Origin: Marsupella aquatica
Taxonomy: Eukaryota > Marchantiophyta
Direction: 5' to 3'
Assembly (NCBI GenBank): GCA_973895155.1
Contig: OZ316897.1
Location: 20,088,001-20,152,000, forward strand
DNA length: 64,000 nt
Below, piece after piece: positions 24,155 through 36,954 of this stretch. A model generated the notes under the pieces. It had not been told where the DNA came from and made no database searches. It worked only from the letters and a program-made list of their open reading frames with translations. A program made the position numbers and the translations under genes. The first letter of the stretch is position 1, and each line of letters opens with the position of its first letter.

Positions 24155-24335
24155 TTCAAGAAAAATTTTGGCAGGCATATGTTCAATGATTGTTGAACAC
24201 TAGGGGGAATTGACAATTGGATTTCAAAGAATGTATAAGTTATGGGGAGAACAATTTTGGCAAGCATATGTTCAATGAACACTAACGAGAAATTAAGAAT
24301 TGGATTTCAAAGAGTGTGCAAGCTATGGGCAGTGA
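24155..24335. repeat. Tandem duplication of a block of about 90 bases
   Basis: AATTTTGGCA(A/G)GCATATGTTC, TTGGATTTCAAAGA(A/G)TGT and a following A(A/G)(C/G)TATGGG occur twice, head to tail. Confidence 0.85.
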
Positions 24336-25326
24336 TAGGTTGGGCGGCGGAAAGTACACAGACTTGGCACCTTGAGGCTTTAGAAAAGAATGTCAACCAT
24401 AATAGAACTGCCAGGAGTCTTCCCACCAGAATGGCATTTAGCAAACATGGCCATCCATGATTCCATGCACAAAGAATCATGGAAATCAACTATACTGTAG
24501 TCTTGAACGTTTTGGGAGATATCCATGGGAAAGAAAGAGCTGGAAATTTTGTCTTTTGTAGTTTTAACGGTTTGGGAGATGTGACAGTATCAACATTTTA
24601 ATCGGGCGAAAATGTAGTATTGTTTATGTAAATTTTTTTCGATTTGAAAACTACAATTCACGTAGCAATCGATCACAGAACTGCATCGAAGTTGTCGAGC
24701 GACATTGTTGCTTTTTGCTTGTTAGGAAGCTGCTTACCTGGCAACTTCCAACAGTATGGGATGCTTAATTTAGCGACTCGAGCTTCGATCGACTGCAAAG
24801 CAAGGTAGATGCACACACTGTAGACCATGTGACCACCCTCCCGGCTACCTTTGTTGGTGGGTGGTGGCACGGGATCGATAGACGTGGTTGATTCTCGATG
24901 ATCCGTCCCGGAATTCTTTCTGGGAGAGTGGAAGCATGTGCTGTCAAGTACATGCATTCTCCGATTCAAGCTATGGATGCTTACATTGCAGGCCTCGGGG
25001 GCAGGCCTATGGAATTACAGTTGAAAAATGACTCCGTGTCCAATCCAGTGCGCAGCGAAACTTGAGGCGCTACTGTAGTTGCATGGTTTGGGATGCTTCT
25101 TTCAAAGTTCTTTGAGACTTGGGGACATCTACATTCGTGTTAGGTACTCATTTGTATCGATGTGCATGTTTTGTATGCCGTGTCCTGCGCCGTCAGCCAT
25201 TCCGTTTGAAGGGGGACTTTCAGCTGCCATGTGTCTTAGCCAGATGACGCTTTTCCTGAAATCTTTTGACCTGTAGAGGACCATCGATCAGGGCTTTAGA
25301 GTATACTAGCTTTCGAAGAACAGTGA

Positions 25327-25360
25327 GAAAGGAAGAAAGGAAGAAAGGAAGAAAGGAAAG
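25327..25360. repeat. GAAAGGAA microsatellite
   Basis: About four copies of GAAAGGAA in a row; simple purine-strand repeat. Confidence 0.95.
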
Positions 25361-26151
25361 GCATGAGGGGCATGCACAGGCTTCCAAGTTTTGAAATCAT
25401 GAGAGTCGGCTTACTATTCGCTCGTAATTCTGATTCCTCGTTGTCCTCCTGAGAATCACACCATCGGTTGGTGAAGTTAGCCCAACACGCGCTCCATCTT
25501 CTCCTGAAGAAGTGATATGGACGGCACTTTTTGTCTCTCTCCGCCATTGACCCCTCAATCACGAAATATTCTTTGATTCACACCTTAGCAAGAGCTATGT
25601 TCTACGGTAGCTACCAGTAGTTATCTGTCCCAGCAATCGATTGTGTACACTGGGAGCACTAAAATCACGTACAGTTGACCAGCATCCGGTCATACGGTCA
25701 ATGTATGATGTGACAGACTGTTCACTTGCAATGTAAAGCAGGCATGGAGGTGATTGGTGACAGATGATTATCTGGCCACTCGTATCAAAATCTTAGCTGG
25801 CATTTAGCGTCGGAATTCTGGGTTCACTGTTATCAACAGCTCAGCAAGGCTTCAGTGTCGGAGATGTGGGCTCTCAACTGGAGACTTTCATTAACTTAAA
25901 CGACGACGTAAATGTCTACACCTAGAGCATAATGTCAGAGAAGTTTCTAACACAAAATGGTGCTTGCGAAGAGTTTCCTGACATAGAGGCGAATCCGGCC
26001 TACTCGGGTGCAGCCGTCACCTCTTCAAAGGAAAGTCACATAGCTTAACTTTTGCTGGATTTCATGCGGATATATCTCCTGGGAGGTCTTTCTCTCTTCT
26101 TCACCCATCAAATTCTATGGCAGAGCTTACGTTGTAAACTCTACATTGGAG

Positions 26152-26216
26152 CATTGCTGGCTCAAGTTGGGACTCAGGTTTGAGCATTGCTGGCTCAAGA
26201 TGGGACTCAGGTTTTC
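26152..26216. repeat. Tandem duplication of a 35-base unit
   Basis: GAGCATTGCTGGCTCAAG, (T/A)TGGGACTCAGGTTT occurs twice in a row. Confidence 0.95.
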
Positions 26217-26920
26217 TGTCACTGTCGTCTCATTTAGTCTATAAGAAGCGTGGAGCTTGTTTTTGGGGAAGGGGAACGTTTGAATCTTAGCTATAATAGG
26301 TCCTGAGGTCATGTATGACTTTGAATTCACGTGATCTATAATCACTGCTCTCCTCTAGCTGTTCCCACAACTACAGTAGTCAAAGTTCTCCAACTACGAA
26401 TAAGCTCGATGCCTCGATCCAGACGCGGAAGGGTTCCCTACAGTAGCTTTCGTTGTCCACATCCAGTCGTCTCATTGTATCAGTGCTTTTTCCCGAGTAC
26501 TAGAAGCTCCCCGTGTGCTGTTTATTCCCTATCCAAGTATGCACTTCAGTGAATTTGTGGCTTGAACCAACTCGATTTTACTCATATACAGAACTTCAAG
26601 TTTATAGTTAGAGTCAACAGTGGTTCATGACCTTTTCAGGCGAGCATTTTATCTAGACATGTACTCAGGTTGTAGACGATGATAATCACATTTTCCGCCA
26701 AACGGCTGAATTACCTGGAGTGACCAAACCTTTCTCAGAAAGAAATGAACAGTCCGATGGAGAAACCTTGCCCGATCAGAAGTAGACAGAGGCGATCATT
26801 GTACTTGCTCTCAAAGCCGAAGCGGATACAACTATCGAATCGAGAGATTGTGAAAGATGTGCGAAGCCACATACTTGCCTCTAGCTGCTCTTCCTCTAAC
26901 ATATAGGTGTTCCAGCAACT

Positions 26921-27060
26921 GAACAGAATGGGAAGGAGTGCTCAGGGTCTTAATTAGGTAGCAATGACACTCTCAGAGTCCGCCGTCAACGGAATAGAAT
27001 GGGAAGGAGTGGTCCGGGTTTTAGCCACCTTTCGCACTCTGATTAGAGTCCGCTCTCTGT
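26921..27060. repeat. Tandem duplication of a block of about 75 bases
   Basis: AGAATGGGAAGGAGTG, CGGGT or AGGGT, then CACTCT and AGAGTCCGC occur twice in the same order. Confidence 0.85.
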
Positions 27061-30000
27061 ACAGCTCAGGAAGATTCTTGCCTCACACGTAGATGATATG
27101 CGTCTCAGTCTATGCTTGGCTGTGCAGTGTGCAAGGTACAAGATGCGTTCACATAAATGCTAACGAATGTTATCTCACCTTTCAAAAAAGACGGCAGCCT
27201 TTGTACTGTAGATCCCATGATAACTCAGGCTACAATAATATTTCCCTGGGCCCACGATGACGCTTGCAAGAGACAACCATATTGATAACTCAGAGAAATG
27301 TATTTGCTGACTCAAGTAATATTTTCCTCTGTTCCCTTTATGATTCTCATAAGAAACAAGGTCTTGCTAACTTATAGAAACACTTTGCATCGCAGCATCT
27401 CTGATGTTTAGTACATCGTCGCTATAACAGGAATTAGACCGTCAGGAATATTGTGATGACAACTACGCGCTACATTCTTGCGAACGAAGGCCGCAATTGA
27501 TCGTTCGCGTAGACGCAATAGCTTTGTTCGCACCACCCTGCCCTCTAGTTCTTACAAGAGAAATCGTCCCATGTACTAGGTGTCTAGCTCGTAGTTATAA
27601 TACCAGTATACTGGCTAAAAGCTCACAGTCCACTGGAATTGACCGGGCATGGATAGAATCAACTGAATCAATTTTCCAAACCACTTGATGAATGCAGATG
27701 CCTCGATTACTTGATTGATTTTGGCATCGCCGGTAACATCACACCATATTCTCCTCCAACTTAATCATTTGTCAATCGTTGCCTTTGTTGCCGTCAAAAA
27801 TTGCAGCGTTACAACTTCGTCTATAATTAATCACATTTAAAACTATATAAATTGAAACTAAATTAAAAATTAGAATTGTCGCCGATCATGATGCAATACG
27901 CAGCAGCATAGTTGCACTGTTGAGCAAACCCGAACTTGAAAAAGTTGACTCGAATTGAGCATAGAAGCAATCCGTGAAAGTCTCCAGGTCTAAGATTCAA
28001 GAATTTACGGCATCAAAAAGTAGAGACACTTCTTGCGGTCAAAAATGAGTACTCTGAAGAAAGAGCGGCAGTTCCCCTGGAAAGGTGAGAGGAAATTGAA
28101 GGTTTCTAGCACAATCTCCAATGTCAGATTGTAAGAAATCTTCCCGTGGTGGTCCGGCCCACTTCATTTCAAGGTGAATGGCAATTTCTCTCTTTCTCGA
28201 AGACGTGCAGAATGGGGATCAGCCTGGCGATTGGAGAATTGAGAAGAACGGCATTGGCAACTTTGTTGGATCTGCAGGCTGAGTAGATGCAGTGGAACGA
28301 TTGTGCAACTATTCCAGAACCCATATACCAGCAGATCATAATCAGTCTTATCTTTATGTGAGGTGACTGTTCAATTCTTGTGTTAATTAAAAATGCCGAT
28401 TGCTTCCAATCTTTAAGGCACATCTATAGATGATCAAGCAAAGCATGTTTGGATAGAGCTTTCCCCCTTTCAATCCTTTGTTTTGGACGAGCCTTGGACA
28501 GAGCTTTGTACAGCAATCCGGCTGGTTTCATTTTGGAACAAGAAACAATCCGAGACCTTATGGCATTTATGCTACCATTATTTAGGTCTCTTGGCCAAGA
28601 ACTCAGCATTCGGAGATCTAAGACCGGTGGACTGTCATGATTAACCCGTTTTTTATCCGGTTGGTGAATTATAAGCTTTTAGCATTGTCCAGTGGAACAA
28701 AGAGCGGAAGTCTACAGATACTCATGTTTTTAGTTGATGTTCCTTTCTTCAAAGCAGAAGGTTTGGACTCGGCTTTTGAACCTTCTAGCGAGAGATGGTA
28801 CATGGGAGAATATAAGGAGTACTAGATACCTTTAATAAGTCAGACCACTTCGCTTTCAATGAGTCATCTTCAGCTTTGAGTAATGTGGCGCTGAAGACAT
28901 AGCATGTTTTATTTCTGAGGTCAGTCTGTTGGTGGGGCCTTAAATGCGAGCGTTGGAAGAAAATTATTTAGTCACTATGGATTTAATAGAGGTCGGCTGG
29001 TGGAGAAGAGAGTTTGGCGGTAATAATCTTTTCTCAATCTCCTCTCAGACACTGGGGGAAACTTTTTGTGCTATCCCTTCATTACAAAAGCTTGCAACCG
29101 TCTACAAATTTCAGACTAGTCATGACTAGATCTTCGAATATTGCGAATATTGAAATAGACACGGTTGAGTGATTAAATTGAGCTGTTCGAAGATCATTAG
29201 TACCTGAGTGGATCCTCATCTGGCCTGTAGGCAAACACAAGCCACCAATTCTTAAACGGCAGCCCAAAGTTTTGCATCTTTTGGTCGAAGCGATGAAAAA
29301 ACAACATCTTTGGACTCTGCTCAACCGCACTATCGGCACTTCTATAGTTATTTGGAGACGAAGAGCACTTTAGTTAGTCAAGTATTAAGTAGAGGTCATG
29401 GTAATTGTTGAAGATAACTCGTAAGAGCGCAAGCCTTGGTTCTACTTGCGTCAGACAAGCATATAGAAATGACTAATTGCTATAACGCTTATCTAGAAGT
29501 CTGAAGTCTTGGCACAGTTCCCCAACTTTTGAACTTGAATAGCCTATATCAGTCACGTCACACCGAAATCAGCAATTCCTCTAACCTTGCTAAACCCCCA
29601 GCTGAAGAGAGTCACGTGGTCTTCGTGCAGTCGCAGAACCAAAAATGTTCAGCGTCCTGCAGAAATAATGCTCAATTACGAAGGACTCGGAGAAAAGTTT
29701 CCAGCATCCTGCAGTCAAAATTCTCAAGGATTACTAGTGCTAATATACACGACTCCTTTTTTTTTACGATAATTTTCTGTCTTAAGAATTACAGATACAA
29801 CCCCTCAAAAAGGTTCAATAAACAGACTTAGAAAGTTTTGCAGTACTGCTGTCGTGCCAGGAAACTTGGCCTGTGTCTAGAGGTTCGCAGAACAGTACTA
29901 CACCTTTTTTCATACATCGAAAAAGAGGCTTCACGCATAGCAGTAATTGATTTATGTTTCATAATAAAAAAAACTTCAAATTCCACCCAAAAATAGTGAT

Positions 30001-30989
30001 GTCTCCGGCCGTATTGGGCACGCGGAGCTTGCATCTGCAATGGTTTGTGACAATCGTGCAAACAGCCCCTCAGCTGTGTCCATGAAATCCTGAAATCAAT
30101 CCATAAGTGATTTGTCACCACTCAACCATGGTAATGGAAGGTTACTTCGCAATTGAGGCTTCGCATCTGTCACCCAGAAACAGTCGGTTTATTGTGGTAT
30201 GCAAAATATGTTTAATCTGTGGCCCGATCTGTGGAATTGTGGTATGCGAAATAATTTTAATCGCCTGATCTGTATAGTACACTTGCCAGGTAGTATAGTA
30301 CACAGTATGGTGCTGATTTTTGATGTGCAATTACCGCCAGTCCTAAAGTTGAGTGAGGACCACACAGAGAGGATAGAATTACAAGGCAATTTCGTATCCT
30401 CCAAACAGATAGGAAAGGTCAATATCAAGGTATCGAGGTCCTCTTGGAAGAGTTCTGGAGTGAATGTTCATTATCTTTACAATTATGAAGTGCAGGTCAA
30501 TCGTGTCTTGGGAGAAGTGAAAACCTGATAAGATTCGGAAAGTACAAGGTACAGCATTGATAAGAATGATCTGTTAAAATCACGGGCACGGATCGATAGC
30601 ATTGCCCCTGGTATATTTATCGATCCGCTTGGAAATGAATAAACATACAGGCTCTGCCGTACCCAACAATCTCCATCAGAACAACGACTGTTGTGGACGT
30701 AATCAAAGTCATTTGCATCCATGACCATGACTTCTCTTGCAACAATCTTTTATATGAGTTTGGACGGCGTGTAGCAATTCCTAACATAAGTCTTTGAACA
30801 TTCTGACTGGGATACTATTGCAGCAGATTCAAATGCAATACCTAGTGTAGCCTCTCACTCTGGAGAGACCTGGCATTATGGCATATCAAATTGGATATGT
30901 TCTTAAATATTCAAACACCACAGATTGTAGCATTGGGTAGCTTTCCATTCCGATTTGCAAAAGGGGTGGGAAACAAGGAGTGTACCACT

Positions 30990-31970
30990 ACCTGAGCGTT
31001 AAGCTTCCCCTGCCTCACCCAGGTTAGCCACACCCCGGTTGCCACAACAGGGGAAGTAGGTGAATGGAATTGGCCTCTCGTGAGGCTGTGGTATCCCTTC
31101 AAGTTGCTTCCAGTTTGGTGGTCCTAGTACCTTCTGCCCGTGCCCCTGCCCATATGTCAAATGCCCCAGAATCCTAGCATTCCAAGATGGCATGTCGTTC
31201 CTGACAGCTTACCCAGACACTCTCCCAGCATTCTCGATGCACCCTCATTTTGCATACACATGATACTGCCCACGAAAAGACCCTGCCTCCCAACCTCTGT
31301 CGACAGCCTTGTCATGCATATAGTTATGTTCCTACAGGCATTTAATAAACTACAAAAGGAGCCCACCAAGTCGATAGAACTCTCCATGCACACTGTACTC
31401 CCCCACATCTTTTCGTATTCCTTGCCATGACGTGTTGGAATCAAAACCTCTCTAAATGATTTGTTCACGCATGTGTCTGCCATCTTCAAGAGACTACACT
31501 GGCCCCAGCATTAAGAGGGCCTAGAAAGGTGACCGGGTTCGGTTTTGCACATTCCTTTTGCATCGTTCCATACAACTCGAATGCCGTCTGATGTTGCCCT
31601 GATTTCCCATATCCCCAATTCTTTGTACTCGAATCCAACCCATTGACTGTGGGCATGTTGTTGAACTTTCGCCAAGCATCCTCTATGCTCTCACATTTGG
31701 TATACCCACAAAGACACTAGAATCATATCACTTTGAATGATCAATTCATGAACACGCCTGCCATCCATCTTCTTGCGCATGTCGTAAGGATTGCTCACCT
31801 TGGTGCAGTTGCTCTGTTGTCACCCACGAAGGTTTCTTTGTGATCCGGACCTCCTCTATTGTCTTCTTATGCTTGAAATCTGGATTCCTCAAATATATAC
31901 ATCGACCATTCCCCACACCAAATCGTCCTATTGAGCACAAAATTCTCAGAGCTTGAGCAGATCGAATAGT
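30990..31970 (-). pseudogene. Decayed PLS-type pentatricopeptide repeat (PPR) gene
   Basis: Reading the minus strand and moving between frames gives typical plant PPR motifs in the correct order. They include GRRVHELIIQSD, SIEDAWRKFNNMP, GYGKSGQHQTAFELYG, MQKECAKPNPVTFLG, a degraded LFVGSIMCMQ (normally FVGNSLVDMY), SLLNACRN and SWNARILGHLTYGQG. At least four frameshifts and several stops break the frame, so no protein can be made. The motif lengths and the repeated VHEQI/VTFLG/WNAMI pattern are those of PLS-class PPR proteins, which in plants bind organellar RNA and mostly serve C-to-U editing. No E or DYW domain was seen. The relic may be a fragment of a longer gene or a decayed retrocopy, since no intron could be placed. 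Confidence 0.8.
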
Positions 31971-33049
31971 CAAAAGTAAAGTCCTGCATAAAAAGGGAAC
32001 TTTGGACAAAAAGCTTCTTGAACAATGAAGTGGTGAAATTGCTCCGGAGTTGATAGCCTATCCTTTGTTGGATGGGTCAGCTTTCGCTTTCAAGACCAAA
32101 AAATTAAAAAAAAATGGTGAAATTGCTCAATCTCCCTGGGGAGACATGGCCGGGAGAATGGAGTTGAGACAGAGTAAGTCTACAAGGTGAGTTGCTACTT
32201 CTGAGATTTAGCACCCCCTTGATCGAAGTGACATCAGGTAGACAAACGTGGGTACGAGGGCAGGAAAGTATACTGTTTTGGGCGTTACCTTGTTTCCAGA
32301 AAAACCCTTGACTAATCAGGTTATCTTGGCTCCGATAATTGAGCATCAAAATGTGATAATATAGTGTACTATGTCACTCCATACCATGATAAACACAACA
32401 AATTGTGTTGAAATCACTGAGTAATAATGTTAATACATGTTTATTCAGAATAAAAATTGTGCTGAATAAAAATAAGAAGTTTTGAGAGAATAGGAGTATC
32501 ATGATCAAGAATGATGATGATTCAAGACTCGTAGTAACACTTGAAGCTAGAGGTCTCAGTTCATCCTACGTCAAATTCTTCTAGGTTCATAAAGATTATG
32601 GATTTTAGCATTGAATCAACATCAATGTGATGAAGTCTTGTTGTATCAAATCTTAAATTATGCCACTAACCTATGAGATGGAGTGGTGATGGTCACAATT
32701 TACTAGCCATAGAATTTTGTCTCGAAGTTGTCCATTAATTTCACACAGTTTTGTTTACTTTGAATCTTAGTTTTGATTGCATGTGTATGTGTATGATACC
32801 CACATAATATGTACAATGGTAAAAGTACTCCAAATATGAGAAGTCTATCAATGTTCCTCCAACTTCTCATATATTAGCTTAAATCTTTCAAAGTGTGTAA
32901 AATCATCTTTTGTATCTTATCCACTCTTGTCAAGATAAAATTGAGTTGTCAAGGAATTAATTCCCTTTTTTGTTATCACCTTGCTACAAGCACCAAAGGT
33001 TGCATCTAAACCCACATGTGTTGCATCCATTGTGGGTTTTGTGCATGTA

Positions 33050-34570
33050 TGAACATGAGAGTCGCAGAACTCGACTACCTTAACACTTAGTTTCGCCGTC
33101 GCTGAGTCCGACATCGAGCTCCCTTATGGTCCAGGCCCAGATAGGCCATCCGAGGAGGACTTAGCATGGGGAGACTTGTGGGCAATGGGACGTGGTACTA
33201 GCAAAGGCCAGGCGCCGAGCTAGTGACACACACTAAGGACTCGGACTAGCTGAGAGCTGGTCGGGTCAAGGGGAAATGGGCCGGGCTCATGGTCGACCGT
33301 CCAGACCCCCGGACGGACTTTGAGTTCTGAGGGCTTCAGTGTGAGCTCCTCTTGGGCCCAAGGCCAATGGAGTTGACGCCGTGGGCAACGGACGCTTGGA
33401 GCGCTAGTGATGGCCCGATCCGGGTTGGGCCGATCGGGGCCCTTGAGCGGCGATGAGACCTGAGGGCCTAGGCATGAGCACTGGGTCGTCCCAATCACAA
33501 CGGGCTAAGACACTCCGTTTGCGGATGCCTAACGAGAAAGTTATGAGCGTTGTCAGTTGGTGGCGAGCCCAATATGCGCAATACGATCCGAGTTGGAGGC
33601 CAAACGTATAGGGACCAAAGTTGGTCCGAGGGTGACAGGTCTCCAGAAGCATATATGAGGGGAGTGGTGTCTCCCTGGGGGCTAAGGGCAAGCCGAAGTC
33701 GTGAGTCGCGGCGGTCGCGACACTAAAGGAAAGCGTCAAACGGAAACGGCGATATCTTCCCAACGGGAAGTCTGTTGGAGGACTTCTTGGGTGCATTGGA
33801 AAGCTATCAAGAAGGGTTACCTCCTCTTGAGCTCAACTGGTTCTAGGGGCACCATGGGTTCTCGAGGTTTGTGGGTGTTAGCTCGCCCGCTTGTCAAATT
33901 CTGCCGAACAACAGCCAAGTCGCATTCAGTCTCCCAAGGGAGCTTGCGTTGGGGAGGCAAGGCCAAGTAGGTGTGGAGGTTGAGTTCCAAGGGTGCTTGG
34001 CCCCTAGGCCATCAGTGGGGCGAACTGGGAGTTGGTTGCTAGGGTCGGGGCCATTCTGGTCTCGGCGTGTTAGGACAAGCTTGGGACAAGCTTTAGGAGG
34101 GACAAGCTTTAGGACAAGCTACGCTAATTGGGCCATGAGCATGTCCTGGGGTCAGGGCGGTCAGTTGGTGATGGATAGGTACAAGGGGGAACCCGGGCCA
34201 CGCCCAAGGAAAAGAGCTGATCTGGACGAACAGTGGGCGTGGGTTCTAGTTCCGGCTTATGGCATCGGGAGGACCTATCGCTGACCTATTTACCAATTTT
34301 TGTTGAGCTTGAGTTAGGATGCTAGGCTTGGCGAGTTCTAGATCCTGAAGGGTTACTTACCGAGGCGCTTAGTTGCTTGTGCAGACAATGAGGACCGTTA
34401 AGTAGTGGTCGTGTTGGAGAGCAAGTGCGGCTTCGTATGGGAGGGGTCGCTGGCGGTGCAAGGGGCACTGGGTTGCTTGCTCAAGGTATTCTGTGGAGGC
34501 GTTCGGGCACCAGGGGCACTTAGGCGTGAGTGTTGGGTTTGGTGAGGGCGCTGGGTGGCAAGGTCCACCA
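33050..34570. other. GC-rich block of unknown nature, perhaps an LTR-retroelement relic
   Basis: This 1.5 kb differs sharply from the AT-rich DNA on both sides. Frames on both strands are open for 60-140 codons, as expected from few AT-rich stops, and none shows a known motif. The stretch around 33,745-33,820 (ATATCTTCCCAACGGGAAG, then GTGCATTGGAAAGCTATC) resembles the repetitive untranslated leaders of large plant retroelements. GGACAAGCTT-like units repeat four times near 34,072-34,122. No polymerase, integrase or paired long terminal repeat was found. Confidence 0.4.
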
Positions 34571-36550
34571 CTATGAGCTACTTGGAAAATTTATATTTTC
34601 TTGTGTTTGTGATGTTGGATTGTGCCAATGCTTGGAATTTGTGTGACAATTGCTCAAGTTAGGCAAGGCCAAAGCAAATATGAATAGACCGTCAGTACAA
34701 GCCATGTTTGCAAACCTTCATTTGTCATAAATATATCCATACAATATTAATAGCAAAGAAGAATGTTTGCATGCAAAACATCCCATCAACATGGTTCCAT
34801 TTGATAGATTAAAAGTTTTGAATGCACAACTCATTTTTGGTTCTAGTGAGTTTTACCGTGTCACAGATTAAAATGCAATTAACATGACTTTGTCTTTCTT
34901 CTTACATGCTCATACTCATTAGTCAGAGTGCTATGTGCAACCATTTTAGCACATAAGTGATACTTTACGTCATAATCTAAAAGTAACATATTCATTCGTA
35001 ATAAGAATCTACATCTTATTGATTATAAATCATAGTGCATAGTACTCTACAAAATTTAACTCAATGTTCAATTTAAATATCCTGACCAGATAGAATGATC
35101 ACGTCTGAAGACAAAATCTGGCATTGCTTCTCTCAAGATTCATATCTTACACACTATTTTACTTCAAGTTGCAAGAACCAAATTACTGTCGTAGAATCTT
35201 AGGTAAAGCTTTAGTGAAAGGTGTCTATTAAATTTAATGCATATTCTAGGGGAATAGATTTTGCAATTGCTTACAATATCAAGAATAATATACTCTCTAA
35301 ACTAATCATAAGGTGGATAGCATTAGAGGTCTGGAATGGCCCACACCCTGAAGTAAAAACAGACATACTTCTTCACTCGTTCTCTCACCAAAAAGCACGA
35401 ATCTAAAGTCATATATGGAAGTCAAAAGGCATATGCTAACTTAAGTGTAATATGCATTTGTGCAGGATTCCATCACGTATTCCATAAAATTGTACTCCGT
35501 ATCCATCTTTCATACTAATTACTTGGATCACATTGTCTTTACTTAAATTAGGTAGTGAAGACTCTAGAGTAGCAATCTTTCCTTCAAGGACCAATACAGG
35601 GTGATCTACGAAAATAGATGGTCACAGATATAGCATATGTAATGCACATTGTTTGACTAATAATATGTGCGTAATTAAGGTAAAACATTTGGATTGTGAA
35701 GGGACATGGGACGAAACACAAGCATAATATATTTGAGAAGGGCATAATGCTTAGATGTGAAGGTTAATTCCCAAGGTTAATTATACTTTAGCATTTGTGA
35801 CTAACCAATGACATTAAAATCAAGCCAGGTCCCTTTTGGACCCTACTTTGTCAAGCCTATTCATGTTTATAGAGATTAGCGCAAATATTTGTTTGTATGC
35901 AGAGGAATGTCTACGTGTCCCTAAACTCCTCATGCCCCCTTACCCCCGCCCTTTTCTACTCACAAGGGCAGCTTTAATATAAAAATTATGCTACAAGAAA
36001 ATGTACAGCCTATTGGTTTACTCTAGGTCATGACTTCAATCACAAATTTCTAGTGTAGACATAGCCTTCAAAATAGCAGACAATCTATTTGAAACAAGAA
36101 CACGTGTTTACTAATTTTTAGTTGCATGGATGGGTCCTCATTTCCTATCCATGCATTGTCTGCCCACTGGTCTACCCAATCATAGAAGGCCAACCTGTGG
36201 TCACTTACTACCAACTTGTACCTACTACGCTCATTGCTTATCATTGATCAGGTCTATTCATCTTGAGCAGTCAAGCGGACCATTTTTACTGAGCCCATGA
36301 GCAATTTTTTCCAATATGTGTGCAGCCATATCAGCGCTTTTCAATTGTAAACACAAAAATCTATGCTTGCAAAAACAACCAACAGTGACGATTTTTTGTA
36401 TTTGACACATGGCAAGGAAAAACAGTTAGACATAGCAATAGTAAAAGGATTAAAAAGTTTAGTTTAAATTTTAAAATAACAATGGAATTAAAAAAATCAA
36501 CCAATCTCCTTAGTACTTCATGATCTTTCGAAATTCATGATTTCTTAATA
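34571..36550. other. AT-rich stretch without a visible gene
   Basis: No open frame here resembles a protein family and no strong repeat was seen within the stretch. Confidence 0.5.
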
Positions 36551-36554
36551 CTTG

Positions 36555-36888
36555 ACCCCATACCAGACAAAATTTTGTCAATGTTACAGCATCTCCACCG
36601 GCTTGGCAGAATGTGACAGCTTTTGGCAAATTTTGCCAGGCCATTTGCGGGCCCAAAGATTTTAGGGGCCTCGTTCATTTAAGCCAATCCCCACCGGCAC
36701 CCCCCAAAATATGGGCCCCCATTTTTGTACCAACGTTCATCCCAAGTAAAATGACCAGGAATCATCGGGTTTGCACCAGAGAAACTCTACTCATGTACAC
36801 TGCAGAGAGGCGCCTAGAGATTAGTGACATTGCTTGTTCCTCTCATAGATGCTCTAACATTGACAAATTTTGTCAGGTATGGGGTTAG
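36555..36888. mobile_element. MITE-like element or transposon end with terminal inverted repeats
   Basis: CCCCATACCAGACAAAATTT (start 36,556) and its continuation GTCAATGTTACAGCATCT are mirrored at 36,846-36,886 by AGATGCTCTAACATTGAC and TTTTGTCAGGTATGGGG. The ends are flanked by TGA on the left and TTA on the right, close to the TTA/TAA target duplication typical of PIF/Harbinger elements. The 330-base interior is non-coding. It lies immediately before a decayed Harbinger transposase, so it may be a non-autonomous relative or a rearranged end of that element. Confidence 0.65.
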
Positions 36889-36954
36889 AACACTGCTAGA
36901 TCCTTTCACAGGTTCTAGCAATGCTCTAGCAATTAATCTATTGAAGATGCATGA

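Larger units (their letters stand above)
22337..30990. other. Gene-poor stretch
   Basis: I find no supportable gene in these 8.6 kb. The region holds a GC-rich patch at 23,040-23,330 with many GGGCAG/CTGCCC motifs, an AT-rich stretch to 24.6 kb, and several short duplications listed separately. Open frames of 60-110 codons occur on both strands but look like chance: they overlap each other, have no recognisable motif and lack splice partners I could defend. Confidence 0.5.
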
